A stretch of DNA of 64,000 bases from Rhizobium sp. 007 (GCF_015353075.1 NZ_CP064187.1:2542001-2606000), one strand, 5' to 3'. Positions 34,251-43,766 are shown, numbered from the stretch's first letter. Program-made: numbers and translations. The notes: generated by a model from the letters alone, not told the origin.

Positions 34251-35063
34251 ATGGCCCCTCGCTACTATTGGAAAGGGTATCTGAAGCTATCGCTGGTCAC
34301 GTGCCCCGTTGCGATGACCCCGGCCACTTCGGAATCCGAGAAGGTTCGCTTCCACACGCTGAACAAGGCGACCGGGAACCGAGTGGTTTCGCAGTACGTC
34401 GACTCCGTGACCGGCAAGCCAGTCAAGGACGAGAACGAGGCCAAGGGCTACGCGCGCGGCGAGAACGACTATGTCATCCTGACGGACGACGATCTCGACC
34501 GGGTCGCACTGGACACCGTGAAGACGATCGACATCGAGAAGTTTGTGCCCGCCGACTCAATCGAGTGGACCTATCTCGAGAAGGCCCATTACCTCATGCC
34601 TGACGACCCGGTTGGCAATGAGGCGTTCGCCGTCATCCGCGATGCCATGAAGGCGGACAAGGTATTTGGCGTCTCGAAGCTGGTGATGGGCCGCCGCGAA
34701 CGCGCCGTCATCCTGGAACCGCGCGATGAAGGCATCGTTCTTTGGAGCCTGCGGTTTGGCGACGAGGTGCGGCCAGAGGATTCGTACTTCGAAGATATAG
34801 ACGAAGATGCGGATCCCGACATCGTTCCTCTCGTGCAGAAGCTCATCAAGCAGAGGTCGGCGCACTGGTCGCCGGAAATGGCCAGCGATCCGATCCAGAC
34901 CAGCCTACTCAAGCTCATTGAGGAGAAGAGGAAGGCGCTGAAGCCGAAGAAGGTGGCGAAGGGCAAGCCGGCCGAGTTCACACCGAAATCCAACGTCGTC
35001 AACATCATGGACGCTCTCCGGAAGAGCCTCGAAGCCGATCTCAATGGTAGGAAGGCAGGGTGA
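34251..35063 (+). CDS. ku: Non-homologous end-joining protein Ku (copy 2)
   Basis: 270 residues. The same Ku core is visible (YWKGYLKLSLVTCPVAMTP; ILTDDDLDRV; AVILEPRDEGIVLWSLRFGDEV), but the sequence is clearly diverged from copy 1, and the C-terminal tail is short. Two adjacent ku genes allow a heterodimer, as described in Sinorhizobium meliloti. It is translated close behind copy 1. Confidence 0.95.
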   Translation: MAPRYYWKGYLKLSLVTCPVAMTPATSESEKVRFHTLNKATGNRVVSQYVDSVTGKPVKDENEAKGYARGENDYVILTDDDLDRVALDTVKTIDIEKFVPADSIEWTYLEKAHYLMPDDPVGNEAFAVIRDAMKADKVFGVSKLVMGRRERAVILEPRDEGIVLWSLRFGDEVRPEDSYFEDIDEDADPDIVPLVQKLIKQRSAHWSPEMASDPIQTSLLKLIEEKRKALKPKKVAKGKPAEFTPKSNVVNIMDALRKSLEADLNGRKAG

Positions 35064-35067
35064 TCTC

Positions 35068-35316
35068 ATGCATCTGACGAACACTAAAATTGCCCACGAG
35101 AACGGCGGTTGGCGCGTCGACTTCGTCGGAGACGACGGCGATTCAGTCACCGTTCATGTAGCCGACGCCGGCAATAGCGATGAGGAGGCTGCGGTCGAAC
35201 GCGCACGCGCCATCATGGTGAAGTTAACGGCGTCGGTACGCGAAGCGGTGGTCGAGCGTGAACACTTACGATGCCGCCAGCAATGGGAATTTCGACGACG
35301 ATCTGCCCCTGCTTGA
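35068..35316 (+). CDS. Small protein after ku, possible 3' frameshift
   Basis: 82 residues starting 4 bases after the ku stop. The N-terminal 65 residues look native (NGGWRVDFVGDDGDSVTVHVADAGN). The last residues (CRQQWEFRRRSAPA) do not; a +1 change near 35265 would instead give an acidic tail, YDAASNGNFDDDLPLLDTRH, ending at 35329. Function unknown. Position suggests co-transcription with the ku pair. Confidence 0.5.
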   Translation: MHLTNTKIAHENGGWRVDFVGDDGDSVTVHVADAGNSDEEAAVERARAIMVKLTASVREAVVEREHLRCRQQWEFRRRSAPA

Positions 35317-35395
35317 TACTCGGCACTGATTACTCCGCCGCGGCAAGACAGGCAGCCCGTTGACGCTCGCCCCTTCCGATCCCATCTGCCCCAGT

Positions 35396-36028
35396 ATGCC
35401 CAAGACGAAAACGAAGAGCGATGATCCTGAGCTGATCAGAGAGTGGTCGCTCCCGGTGGAGGCGACGCTCGGATCGGCTGTCAGGGTGAAGGGAATCCTG
35501 CAGGAAATCCGATCTCGACTGCCTCCCGCCGTCAGGAGGTCGCTGGATATGCAGTCAGGCGAGCTTACTCTCGTCATGCCGGAAACTTCGAAGACAGCGT
35601 TTCGCGCGACCTCGTCGATTATCTCGGAATCGGTGCAGGGGATCGCAGATCTTCCGATCATCCCTCGTGAGATCAAGGACATCCTGGCGATCACGGCTTC
35701 TGAGCGGAAGCGCTGGCTGGAGGACGGGCGCCTTCCCCGCGCCGGAACCCGAACTGTCAGGCTTCAGGGCCGAGCGCGGCGGATAACCTTCCACGTATTC
35801 GACCCGCGGGTTGTCGAAGACCTGTTCGATCGCGGGGCCGTGGACGAATGGCGCGAGGAAGACGCGGCGGCCAAAGAAGAAAACCGGAGGCGCGCCGCGT
35901 ACCAGGCGAAGCTGACGCGTTCACTGAAAAAACAAGAGAAAGTCAAACAAGCCGATCCGAACGCTGAAGACGTTGCGACCGGGTTGAGCGGTTGGGACGA
36001 GTTCGTGAGCGAAGGCCTGCTTCGCTGA
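35396..36028 (+). CDS. Uncharacterised protein downstream of ku
   Basis: 210 residues. The middle resembles a compact mixed domain (LTLVMPETSKTAFRATSSII). The C-terminal third is a long charged helix rich in Glu, Lys and Arg (EEDAAAKEENRRRAAYQAKL), probably coiled coil. No catalytic motif is visible. It may belong to the same transcript as the ku genes. The 247 bases after it hold nothing recognised. Confidence 0.55.
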   Translation: MPKTKTKSDDPELIREWSLPVEATLGSAVRVKGILQEIRSRLPPAVRRSLDMQSGELTLVMPETSKTAFRATSSIISESVQGIADLPIIPREIKDILAITASERKRWLEDGRLPRAGTRTVRLQGRARRITFHVFDPRVVEDLFDRGAVDEWREEDAAAKEENRRRAAYQAKLTRSLKKQEKVKQADPNAEDVATGLSGWDEFVSEGLLR

Positions 36029-36275
36029 AGCGTCGAGCGCGCGTCCGGCTCTAAACTCACTGTCCCAAGCGACGCTTCGCGGGCTGTCGCGCTTTTAAGC
36101 CTCGGCCGAGACTTAGATGAACAACACTGTGCGCTGGGCCGGATCCACGCCATGCGCCAGGGCAGAGACGCTGGCGCAAAACCGCAACGCGATCCCGGCA
36201 ACTCCGGCAATTTGACCGCCGTGCCGCAGGATGCAATCGAGCCAGTGACGATGTTTGAACCGTGCCCTGAGCGAA

Positions 36276-37720
36276 CTACCCCTCTATCTTACAACTTCCG
36301 ATGGTATTGCCTTCCCGGGAAAGTGTCCCGTTGGCGTCAATGACAAACTCACGCTGAGGTTCAAAGAGGTATGGGGTCCTTATCTTCACGATCAACTTTC
36401 CTCGGGCTCCGCGCGTCACCGTTCCACTTTCGACGCCAGTCAGCTTCAGGTTGGGCTCGACGTAAAACCACCCGTGTTCGTCAGCGCCATTGCATTGGAG
36501 CCTATTGCCACGGGCCGTTATGTCCGGAGCAGGGCTTGCCTGTGACGGCTTCTTTTGCTTGTCGGCCTCCGGTTTCTTGGAGCGGGGTGCGAGCGTCGGC
36601 TTGACGAGAGCCTCTTTGACCGCTTTGCCGTATACGACCTCGGATGTGAATGGGGGATTGGCCCCGACATTGGTGAGCACCACGGTCGGCGTCTTGTGCG
36701 GGATGCTTTTACCCTTAGGAAGGTCCCATGTCAGAACCCACTGATTGTCCAGGATGGGGATCGCCTCCATCTCAGGCAGTTTGGAAATTTTTGTCATGAA
36801 GGCGGTCTTCTTCTCCTCCGCCGATTGCGCGATGCTCGTAAATCTGCCCACCAACTGATTGGGATCAAGCTCTTGAGGGTCTACACGCGGCTGCCCATTT
36901 TCATCGAAGAGGATCCTGCCCTTCGCATCCCGTGCCCATGTCGTGTTTGAGACGCAGTCCACATCTTGAGCGGATATGCATTGCACCGTGTCGGCGGCGT
37001 CCGTGAGATCCGGGGAATAGGCCTCAGCTTTGTCTCTGCCAGCCTGGATCAACACTGCGCCGGCCGACTTGAGAAATCCGTCGGTGATAGCCTGCTCATC
37101 ACCTCCGGCCGCTGCTACGGAAATGCCTCCTGCCGCACCCGACAAGGCGGCTTTCTTGACGATCTCTGACGTCGTATCGGACGGCAGGCTGGCGCTTGAT
37201 CCACCATATTGTGAGGCAAGCCCAGCCGCTATCCCGGCTCTCAAGGCCATGTCTGCGTCGCCGGTGCGGCGATAGGTTGACCAGGCGGCGTATGCCGCCG
37301 CACCTGCGGGTCCGCCGTAAGCTGCGGCCACGGATGCAGCCGCTTGATTGAGCAACTCGCTCTCTTGTGTGGCTTTGGCAAAATTCTCTTCGCCGGCCTG
37401 AGCCGGCTCAATTGCCATTCCCCACATAGAGTCGACGACCTTCCCGTCAGTCAGTCGCTTTTCCGCAGCCTTCAATGCGTCCAAATGCGCCTTGGTCTGG
37501 TTCTCGGCGAAGCGGGCGACGGCTTTGCCAGCGTCGACCACATCCTCGAAGGCTTTCTTGCCCCCGTTTCCCACGTCGCGCCACGCCTTGCGATAGGTTG
37601 CGGCCGCATCGTCTGCCGCCTTCACGACCGTTTCGACGCTGTCTTTCCCCGCCTTTTCGATCGTGGTGACGGTGTCCTTGCCCGCCCTTTCGAGCGTGCG
37701 GACTCTGGCGAAATCTTCAT
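36276..37720 (-). pseudogene. Large uncharacterised protein, 5' end probably lost
   Basis: A frame of about 450-480 residues. An N-terminal helical region contains a repeat (RAGKDTVTTIEKAGKDSVETVVKAADD in two units) that extends upstream of the first GTG (37625), so the annotated start is not the natural one. A Gly/Ala-rich hydrophobic stretch (about 90-190) follows, then a Lys/Pro-rich linker and a C-terminal domain with two Cys (RLQCNGADEHGWFYVEP; NTIGSCKIEG). The natural N-terminus appears to be cut where the HNH gene begins on the other strand. No function is known. Confidence 0.5.
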
Positions 37721-37724
37721 TGCA

Positions 37725-38678
37725 ATGACCGGGGATGCCAACGAGTTGTGGGCGGACTGCCTGCAGCGTGGCGTGGTCGCTCTCGGCTACGACAAGCTCT
37801 ATTTCGATGCGTGGCAGGCGGGGGACAGGGATGAGTTCCTCAGAATAGAGATGCAGTCAGCTCCCAAAGGAACAAGCGAAAGTGATGTCAAGGCAAGATC
37901 CACACTCTGGTTCAACCGAGCAACGCGGATAGCCGAGAGCGAGAATGACATCTGGCTCCACCGCGCGGGCAATGATCTCTACTGGGCTGTGACCACGGAT
38001 GCTTCGCCGATCTTCGAGGAATACGACGGCAAGGTTATGATCGCGAAGCCTGTCTCCGGATGGTCGCGCCGCAGCAGAAGAACCGCCGCCCTGACGTGGA
38101 ATTCCGTCCACCCGAAGGCAAGGGACTATCTGACGAGCCAGCAGGCGGTTTTCAGAGTGTCTGATGAGACCATGAAGGACTACATTCAGGCTCTCATCGG
38201 TGGAGACGACCTTGAACGCTGGCACGGGCAACCTGAATGGCGGGAACGTCTTGGCGAGGGCAAGGGGCGCACACTCGGCCGCAATGTCGAGCTGTCTGAA
38301 CTTGTCATCACCCGGATGATGATGACGATCAGGGACACGGTAAAAAACTCAAATGGCCAACAAGTTTTGAGGACTCTTCGAGAGAAGAGGCTGCTCTGCT
38401 CGGAAGCCGAGATGAAGGCGCACCTGGTGGATCTGATGATCAAGCAAGAGGGGCTGTGTGCGATCACGAAGCTTCCGATGCATATCGACGGCCAGGATGA
38501 CCTGGATTACGACATGCTCGCGTCTGCGGATCGAATTGACAGCAATGGCCATTACGAGCCGAAAAACGTGCAGCTCGTCTGCCGTTTCGTGAATTTCTGG
38601 AAGTGCTCGCAGGAAAACGGGAAATTCATGGAACTGCTCGATAAGGTCGTGAACCATCGACTTAAGGCCGCGTACTGA
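37725..38678 (+). CDS. HNH endonuclease with PUA/EVE-like N-terminal domain
   Basis: 317 residues from the ATG at 37725, which has no good ribosome binding site. The N-terminal half (LWADCLQRGVVALGYD, then STLWFNRATRIAESENDIWLHR) looks like the PUA/EVE fold that reads modified bases. The C-terminal 100 residues are an HNH-type module (KQEGLCAITKLPM, ASADRIDSNGHYEPKNVQLVC, then FVNFWK). This architecture is typical of modification-dependent restriction enzymes in phage defence. The role is inferred from domain layout only. The 5' end lies at a rearrangement point and may be trimmed. Confidence 0.65.
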   Translation: MTGDANELWADCLQRGVVALGYDKLYFDAWQAGDRDEFLRIEMQSAPKGTSESDVKARSTLWFNRATRIAESENDIWLHRAGNDLYWAVTTDASPIFEEYDGKVMIAKPVSGWSRRSRRTAALTWNSVHPKARDYLTSQQAVFRVSDETMKDYIQALIGGDDLERWHGQPEWRERLGEGKGRTLGRNVELSELVITRMMMTIRDTVKNSNGQQVLRTLREKRLLCSEAEMKAHLVDLMIKQEGLCAITKLPMHIDGQDDLDYDMLASADRIDSNGHYEPKNVQLVCRFVNFWKCSQENGKFMELLDKVVNHRLKAAY

Positions 38679-38755
38679 CAGGACGTTTGACGGTGAACTG
38701 AGCCCTATTGGAAGTTCCTCGCCTTTACCTTCAGCGTGTCGATATGCAGATCCCT

Positions 38756-38840
38756 GACTTATCCCGAGCAAGACACTATGCCGAGCCAGTTCCCGAAAGC
38801 CCGCGACTTCCGATTGGGCCAGATCGCAAGCTCGGCATAA
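38756..38840 (-). repeat. 85-bp inverted repeat, copy A, left of the cbb3 cassette
   Basis: The reverse complement of this stretch matches 46718-46802 over 85 bases without gaps, 13 mismatches by my count. Within it TTATGCCGAGC and GCTCGGCATA form an internal inverted pair about 45 bases apart. Together with copy B it encloses the cbb3 operon. Confidence 0.85.
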
Positions 38841-39026
38841 TAAGTAGCCTCCGCACAGCAAACCTAGCGGAGACATCTATGACTACTACTCAATTGGAGA
38901 ACTCGGCGCGCGTAGGTTTTGCTCGATCGTGACGCGAGGCACGAATGGCGAATTGACTTGCAACGAGCTGGCATTCTCGGCCGCGGTCCTCCGGTTTCCG
39001 GGGCCGAACTGGCGATCCGCAGGCTG

Positions 39027-39236
39027 ATGAGCAAGAGCGAGGATTTCTTCGATGTGTGTGCCGACCTCGCCGAAGCGGAGCGGGACCTCGTAGACGTCCC
39101 TGAAGTGTCGCCAGCAATACGGGAAGCGCGGCGGCAGGAATGGCAGGAGATGATCGAAAAACCTCGTCTCCGAGATCGGGCGAGGTACCGAGGGAGAGCC
39201 AGGGCCGGGAGGTTCAGGGCTGATTGCCTTTCATAA
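39027..39236 (+). CDS. Small helical protein fragment
   Basis: 69 residues, starting SKSEDFFDVCADLAEAERDL. It has a helical, acidic N-terminus and an Arg-rich tail that does not look native. It may be the start of a small conserved gene with a broken 3' end. It lies 40 bases before ccoN with no clear ribosome binding site. Confidence 0.35.
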   Translation: MSKSEDFFDVCADLAEAERDLVDVPEVSPAIREARRQEWQEMIEKPRLRDRARYRGRARAGRFRADCLS

Positions 39237-39278
39237 TATTATGGCGCACGATAATCGGCACAGCCGGGGGATGGAACA

Positions 39279-40922
39279 ATGGGACAGCTCACGAGCGCGG
39301 AGCGGGGGTTCGCGGCAGCTATACTTATCGCTTTGATGGTTGTCGGCGTCGCGATGGCCGCCGCTGGGCGCTTTGATCCCATCGGCATACACGGCGTTAT
39401 CGTCCTCGTGTATTGCGGGGCATTGTTCTGCTACATCCTAACTTTGGCTTTCGGCGAAGAGCCGGATGCTTCGCGCTTTTCCAGCTACTATGACGATCCG
39501 ATCAAGGTGGGCGTGGCCCTCACATTGGCGTGGGCGATCTTTGGCATGTTCATCGGCGTCTGGGCGGCCGCCCAGCTTGCCTGGCCGAGCCTGAATTTCG
39601 ATACGGCGTGGTCGAGCTTCGGCCGCATACGGCCCGCCCATACGACAGGGGTGATCTTCGGCTTCGGCGGAAACGCGTTGATCGCGACATCATTCCATGT
39701 CGTTCAGCGAACATCGCGCGCAAGGCTGGCCGATCAACTCTCGCCGTGGTTCGTGATCTTCGGCTTCAACCTTTTCTGTCTGATCGCGGTCAGCGGGTAT
39801 TTCATGGGTGTTACCCAGTCCAAGGAATACGCGGAAGCGGAATGGTACGCCGACCTCTGGCTTGTGATCGTTTGGATCGCCTATTTCGCGCTTTTCGTAC
39901 GCACCTTGGCGCGGCGCAAGGAACCTCACATCTACGTTGCCAACTGGTATTATCTTGCCTTCATCATCGTGGTGGCGATCCTCCATATCGTCAACAACCT
40001 GGCAGTGCCCGTATCGTTCGGACACGCCAAAAGCTACACGGTCTGGCCCGGTGTACAGGATGCGATGGTCCAGTGGTGGTACGGGCATAACGCCGTGGCG
40101 TTTTTTCTGACGTCGGGCTTCCTAGGGATGCTCTACTACTACCTGCCGATCCGCGCTGAGCGGCCAATTTTTTCCTATCGATTGTCAATTCTCAGCTTCT
40201 GGGGGATCACCTTCTTCTACATGTGGGCGGGGTCCCACCATCTCCATTACACCGCGCTGCCTATCTGGGTGCAAAACCTTGGAATGACGTTCTCGGTCAT
40301 GCTGCTTGTTCCGTCGTGGGCGTCCGCCGGAAATGCAATGCTCACCTTAAATGGGGCTTGGCACCGCGTGCGTGATGACGCCACTCTCCGTTTCATGATG
40401 ATGGCGGCGTTCTTCTACGGGCTGTCGACATTCGAAGGGTCTTTCATGGCAATCAGACCCGTGAACTCACTGTCCCATTATACCGATTGGACGGTCGGAC
40501 ACGTCCATGCGGGTGCGCTGGGCTGGGTAGCCATGATGACTTTCGGGTCGCTCTACACGCTCATTCCATCGATATGGAAGCGCGAAAGGATGTATTCTGC
40601 AGCCCTGGTCGAAGTCCATTTCTGGTTGGCGCTCGCAGGCACGCTCATCTACGTCTTCGCCATGTGGAATTCCGGCATTATCCAGGGATTGATGTGGCGC
40701 ACATATTCAGCCGACAACACCTTGGTCTATTCATTCGTCGACAGTCTGCTGGCGATGTATCCCTACTACATCGCACGCGCTTTCGGAGGGCTGCTTTTCC
40801 TCCTTGGGGCGATCGTGGCGAGCTTCAATATCTGGATGACCGTCCGAACGGCTCCCGCCGCGGAAGCAGTTCACGACGCGCCCCTGACTTCGGGCGTGCT
40901 CGAAAACGCGCCGGCGGAGTGA
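39279..40922 (+). CDS. ccoN: cbb3-type cytochrome oxidase subunit I
   Basis: 547 residues with twelve or more membrane helices. Haem and copper ligands are in conserved positions: His in RPAHTTGVIFGFG, the WWYGHNAVAFFLT segment, and WAGSHHLHYTALP with the CuB His pair. HVHAGALGW near residue 410 supplies the haem ligands. It is the catalytic subunit that reduces oxygen to water at very low oxygen, pumping protons. It is first of an operon ccoNOQP-(two small genes)-ccoIS. No FixK-type box was found just upstream, although the neighbouring block is full of them. Confidence 0.96.
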   Translation: MGQLTSAERGFAAAILIALMVVGVAMAAAGRFDPIGIHGVIVLVYCGALFCYILTLAFGEEPDASRFSSYYDDPIKVGVALTLAWAIFGMFIGVWAAAQLAWPSLNFDTAWSSFGRIRPAHTTGVIFGFGGNALIATSFHVVQRTSRARLADQLSPWFVIFGFNLFCLIAVSGYFMGVTQSKEYAEAEWYADLWLVIVWIAYFALFVRTLARRKEPHIYVANWYYLAFIIVVAILHIVNNLAVPVSFGHAKSYTVWPGVQDAMVQWWYGHNAVAFFLTSGFLGMLYYYLPIRAERPIFSYRLSILSFWGITFFYMWAGSHHLHYTALPIWVQNLGMTFSVMLLVPSWASAGNAMLTLNGAWHRVRDDATLRFMMMAAFFYGLSTFEGSFMAIRPVNSLSHYTDWTVGHVHAGALGWVAMMTFGSLYTLIPSIWKRERMYSAALVEVHFWLALAGTLIYVFAMWNSGIIQGLMWRTYSADNTLVYSFVDSLLAMYPYYIARAFGGLLFLLGAIVASFNIWMTVRTAPAAEAVHDAPLTSGVLENAPAE

Positions 40923-40926
40923 AGAG

Positions 40927-41679
40927 ATGAGCGACCCTCTGCACAGAAGACTGGAACGAACGGCCGTCGGGTTCATGCTGGCGATCGTTGTGGCGGGAAG
41001 CGTCGGCGGGCTTGTCGAGATCGCTCCGCTGTTCACGATCCACGAGACGGTCGAGGACGCCCCCGACATGAGAGTGTACACACCCCTCGAGGCGGCGGGC
41101 CGGAACATCTATGTTCGCGAAGGCTGTTACGCCTGCCACAGCCAGATGATCAGAACGCTGCGGGACGAGGTCGAGCGGTACGGTCCTTATTCTCTTGCGG
41201 TCGAATCCAAGTACGACCATCCCATGTTGTGGGGATCAAAGCGCACGGGTCCCGATCTGGCGCGCATCGGCGGGAAGTATTCCGATCTTTGGCACGTGGC
41301 CCATTTGATCAACCCTCGCGAGGTCGTGCCGGAATCCAACATGCCGTCCTATCAATGGTTGGCAACAACCCCGCTCGATCTGGCCGATCTGCGCGACCAA
41401 CTGGCGGCGCTGAGAGCCGTGGGAGTGCCTTATACGGACGACATGGTCGCGAACGCGTCTGCCGATGGCTTCGGCCAAGCCAATCCAGACAGCGAACAGT
41501 CCTCTGGCGTCACGGAACGCTATGGGCAAGACACGCAGGTCTCTGCGTTTGACGGCGTAAAAACCAGCGTGACGGAAATGGACGCCATGGTCGCGTATCT
41601 GCAGGTGCTTGGCCGGCTCACAAAGGCTGCCTACCAGAACACTGCGGCACCGGAGCAGATGCCGAACCCCAACAATTGA
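40927..41679 (+). CDS. ccoO: cbb3-type oxidase monohaem subunit II
   Basis: 250 residues with an N-terminal membrane anchor (about 15-37) and a periplasmic haem c site CYACHSQ near residue 66. The axial Met is probably in the NMPSYQWL stretch. CcoO passes electrons from CcoP to the catalytic subunit. It starts 4 bases after ccoN. Confidence 0.95.
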   Translation: MSDPLHRRLERTAVGFMLAIVVAGSVGGLVEIAPLFTIHETVEDAPDMRVYTPLEAAGRNIYVREGCYACHSQMIRTLRDEVERYGPYSLAVESKYDHPMLWGSKRTGPDLARIGGKYSDLWHVAHLINPREVVPESNMPSYQWLATTPLDLADLRDQLAALRAVGVPYTDDMVANASADGFGQANPDSEQSSGVTERYGQDTQVSAFDGVKTSVTEMDAMVAYLQVLGRLTKAAYQNTAAPEQMPNPNN

Positions 41680-41697
41680 TTCCTCAGGGGATTTGAA

Positions 41698-41868
41698 ATG
41701 GATCTTACCCACGAAACCATGTTGGAACTGTCCAAGGTTTGGGGCCTGTTCTATCTCATTCTGTTTTCGATCGGGGTGATCATCTACACCTTCTGGCCTT
41801 CCAACAAGGCGCGTTTCGATCGGGCGGAAACGGACATATTCGATAAGGACGACACCCCATGGCGATAG
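41698..41868 (+). CDS. ccoQ: cbb3-type oxidase small subunit CcoQ
   Basis: A 56-residue protein after TCAGGGGATTTGAA. One membrane helix (VWGLFYLILFSIGVIIYTFW) is followed by a charged tail NKARFDRAETDIFDKDDTPWR, the standard CcoQ form. The 3' end overlaps the start of ccoP by ten bases. CcoQ stabilises the oxidase complex. Confidence 0.93.
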   Translation: MDLTHETMLELSKVWGLFYLILFSIGVIIYTFWPSNKARFDRAETDIFDKDDTPWR

Positions 41869-42737
41869 AGGAAGTCGATCCCGTAACAGGCCGGAAGACG
41901 ACGGGACACATTTGGAACGGTATCAAGGAACTCGATACTCCTGTACCGCGCGGGGTTCTGCTCTTCCTGATCATCACGCACCTGTTCGCCGCTCTCTGGT
42001 GGATACTGTATCCGACCTGGCCGCTTGGAAGCACGTATACGAGGGGCCTGATCGGCACGGGTCAAAAGCAGGCGGTAGAGCGAAAGATCATAGAAGCCGA
42101 TGCTTCGCGCGCGCTCTGGATCGAGAAGATCGAGACCAGTTCCTTTGATGAAATCCGTGCAGACGAAAAGCTGATGGAGAAGGTGGCCTCCAGCGGCCAC
42201 CAGTTGTTCGGAGATAACTGCGCCGCCTGTCATGGAAGGGACGGCAAGGGCGGACGAGACTTCCCCGATCTTACCGATGACGACTGGCTTTGGGGTGGAG
42301 GACCAGAAAAGATCGTCCAGACCATGACGGTGGGAGTCAATACGACGCACTCGCAAAGCCGCGTGTCGCAGATGCCTGCGTTCGGAACAGACGAAATGCT
42401 CAACCGAAAACAGGTGAGCGACGTCGCCGCCTATGTCTATTCGTTGAGCAATTCGTCCGCCGAAGCAGTAGACGCCAGCCAGATAGCTGCTGGCCGTCAG
42501 GTGTTCATGGCTAGCTGCGTGGCATGCCACGGCGAAGATGCCAAAGGCAAACAGGATGTCGGTGCGCCGAACTTGACTGATGGCCGCTGGATTTACGGCG
42601 GGGGTATCGAACGGATCGTCCAGTCGATCCATGGCGGACGGCAGGGACATATGCCGACCTGGGACGAACGCCTAAGTCTAGCTGAGATAAAGATACTCGC
42701 GCTTTATGTGAATAAGCTGGGTGGGGGTCAGCCGTGA
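41859..42737 (+). CDS. ccoP: cbb3-type oxidase dihaem subunit III
   Basis: 292 residues. An N-terminal membrane helix is near 30-50 (VLLFLIITHLFAALWWILYP). Two periplasmic cytochrome c domains follow, with haem sites CAACHGRDGKGG (about 124) and CVACHGEDAKGK (about 222), and axial Met in SQMPAFG and GHMPTW. It receives electrons from soluble cytochrome c. Start and stop overlap both neighbours. Confidence 0.96.
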   Translation: MAIEEVDPVTGRKTTGHIWNGIKELDTPVPRGVLLFLIITHLFAALWWILYPTWPLGSTYTRGLIGTGQKQAVERKIIEADASRALWIEKIETSSFDEIRADEKLMEKVASSGHQLFGDNCAACHGRDGKGGRDFPDLTDDDWLWGGGPEKIVQTMTVGVNTTHSQSRVSQMPAFGTDEMLNRKQVSDVAAYVYSLSNSSAEAVDASQIAAGRQVFMASCVACHGEDAKGKQDVGAPNLTDGRWIYGGGIERIVQSIHGGRQGHMPTWDERLSLAEIKILALYVNKLGGGQP

Positions 42738-42928
42738 CGTCCGAAGCGAAGAGACCCATACCACGCGTTTTCAAGTGGCTGCTGATCGGGCTGACCGGCG
42801 CGATCTTTGTCGGCGCTAACGCCCATTTTGTTTACATGGCGATCACCACTCAGCCCGCCTGCATCGAGCATATCAAGGAAAAAGGCCAGCAACCCAACCA
42901 ATTCAGGGCCGCCGCTTCAGCTTGCTGA
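42734..42928 (+). CDS. Small membrane protein in the cbb3 operon
   Basis: 64 residues, GTG start overlapping the ccoP stop by four bases. One membrane helix (WLLIGLTGAIFVGANAHFVYMAI), then a hydrophilic tail with two Cys. It occupies the place where FixG and FixH are normally encoded but is far shorter than either. It may be a reduced assembly factor; no family is recognised. Confidence 0.7.
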   Translation: MTSEAKRPIPRVFKWLLIGLTGAIFVGANAHFVYMAITTQPACIEHIKEKGQQPNQFRAAASAC

Positions 42929-42946
42929 ATGCGCAAGGAGGATCAG

Positions 42947-43753
42947 ATGCCGCAGGACGACACTTCCGGCCGATATCGGAGCGAGGTATCAGGGCTACAG
43001 GAGACGATGAATCCCAAGTGGCAGCGGCATATGCCCCTCGGCGCTCCTCTCGGTTGGCTTGGCCAAGGCTGGCAGGACTTGATCCGGCAACCCTGGCAAA
43101 GTCTGGCCTACGGGTTCGTGGTGTTCTTACTCGCGTTGGCGGCCACCGTGATGCTGTTTCGGCTCGAGCGCGACTATCTTCTCTTTCCCGCATTGGCGGG
43201 CATATTGATCGTCGCGCCGCTCTTTGCCGCAGGGCTCTATGTCAAGAGCAGGAGTTTGGCGAACGGGGAGCGCATCACGCTTCGTGAGATGTTATTCGTC
43301 CGGCCGAGAGCTGGGGGGCAGGTGTTTTTCACGGGAATGCTGCTGTGCATGGTGATGCTGCTCTGGATGAGGGCGGCGGTCATTATCTACGCGCTCTTTT
43401 TCGGCGTTAATCCGTTCCCCGGCCTTGACGGCGTAGCAAGGCTATTGGTCACCACCCCCTCGGGCTGGGGCATGCTGATCGTCGGCTTGTGTGTGGGCGC
43501 ATTGTTCGCTGGATTCGCTTTTGCAATCGGGGTGTTCTCAATCCCGATGCTGCTGGATGAGCGCATCGACGCCTTCACAGCGATGGGCGTCAGCGTTGTC
43601 ATGGTCTGGAACAACATGGGACCGTCAATGGTCTGGGGCGCGATCGTGCTCGCCCTCTTCCTCGCCAGCCTGCTGACGGGACTTGTCGGACTGATCGTCG
43701 TTTTTCCTTTGCTCGGCCACGCCACATGGCATGCCTACAAGGCAATGAGGTAG
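42947..43753 (+). CDS. DUF2189-type integral membrane protein
   Basis: 268 residues after AAGGAGGATCAG. Six membrane helices are apparent (starting near 50, 72, 118, 170 and 225). The WLGQGWQDLIRQPWQSLAYG opening and the FFGVNPFPG loop match the DUF2189 family, which occurs next to cbb3 and other oxidase genes but has no defined role. It sits between ccoP and ccoI. Confidence 0.8.
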   Translation: MPQDDTSGRYRSEVSGLQETMNPKWQRHMPLGAPLGWLGQGWQDLIRQPWQSLAYGFVVFLLALAATVMLFRLERDYLLFPALAGILIVAPLFAAGLYVKSRSLANGERITLREMLFVRPRAGGQVFFTGMLLCMVMLLWMRAAVIIYALFFGVNPFPGLDGVARLLVTTPSGWGMLIVGLCVGALFAGFAFAIGVFSIPMLLDERIDAFTAMGVSVVMVWNNMGPSMVWGAIVLALFLASLLTGLVGLIVVFPLLGHATWHAYKAMR

Positions 43754-43766
43754 CGAGGAACGGACA

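Noticed and set aside
37721-37900. Upstream extension of the minus-strand unknown gene past 37720
   Set aside because: The frame stays open and reads plausibly (GIPGHCNEDFARV), but it runs antisense to the well-supported HNH gene, so I could not decide how far it is native and stopped the call there.
39240-39278. A FixK-type box directly before ccoN
   Set aside because: I looked for one because cbb3 operons usually have it, but no TTGAN-N4-NTCAA match is present in 38841-39278.
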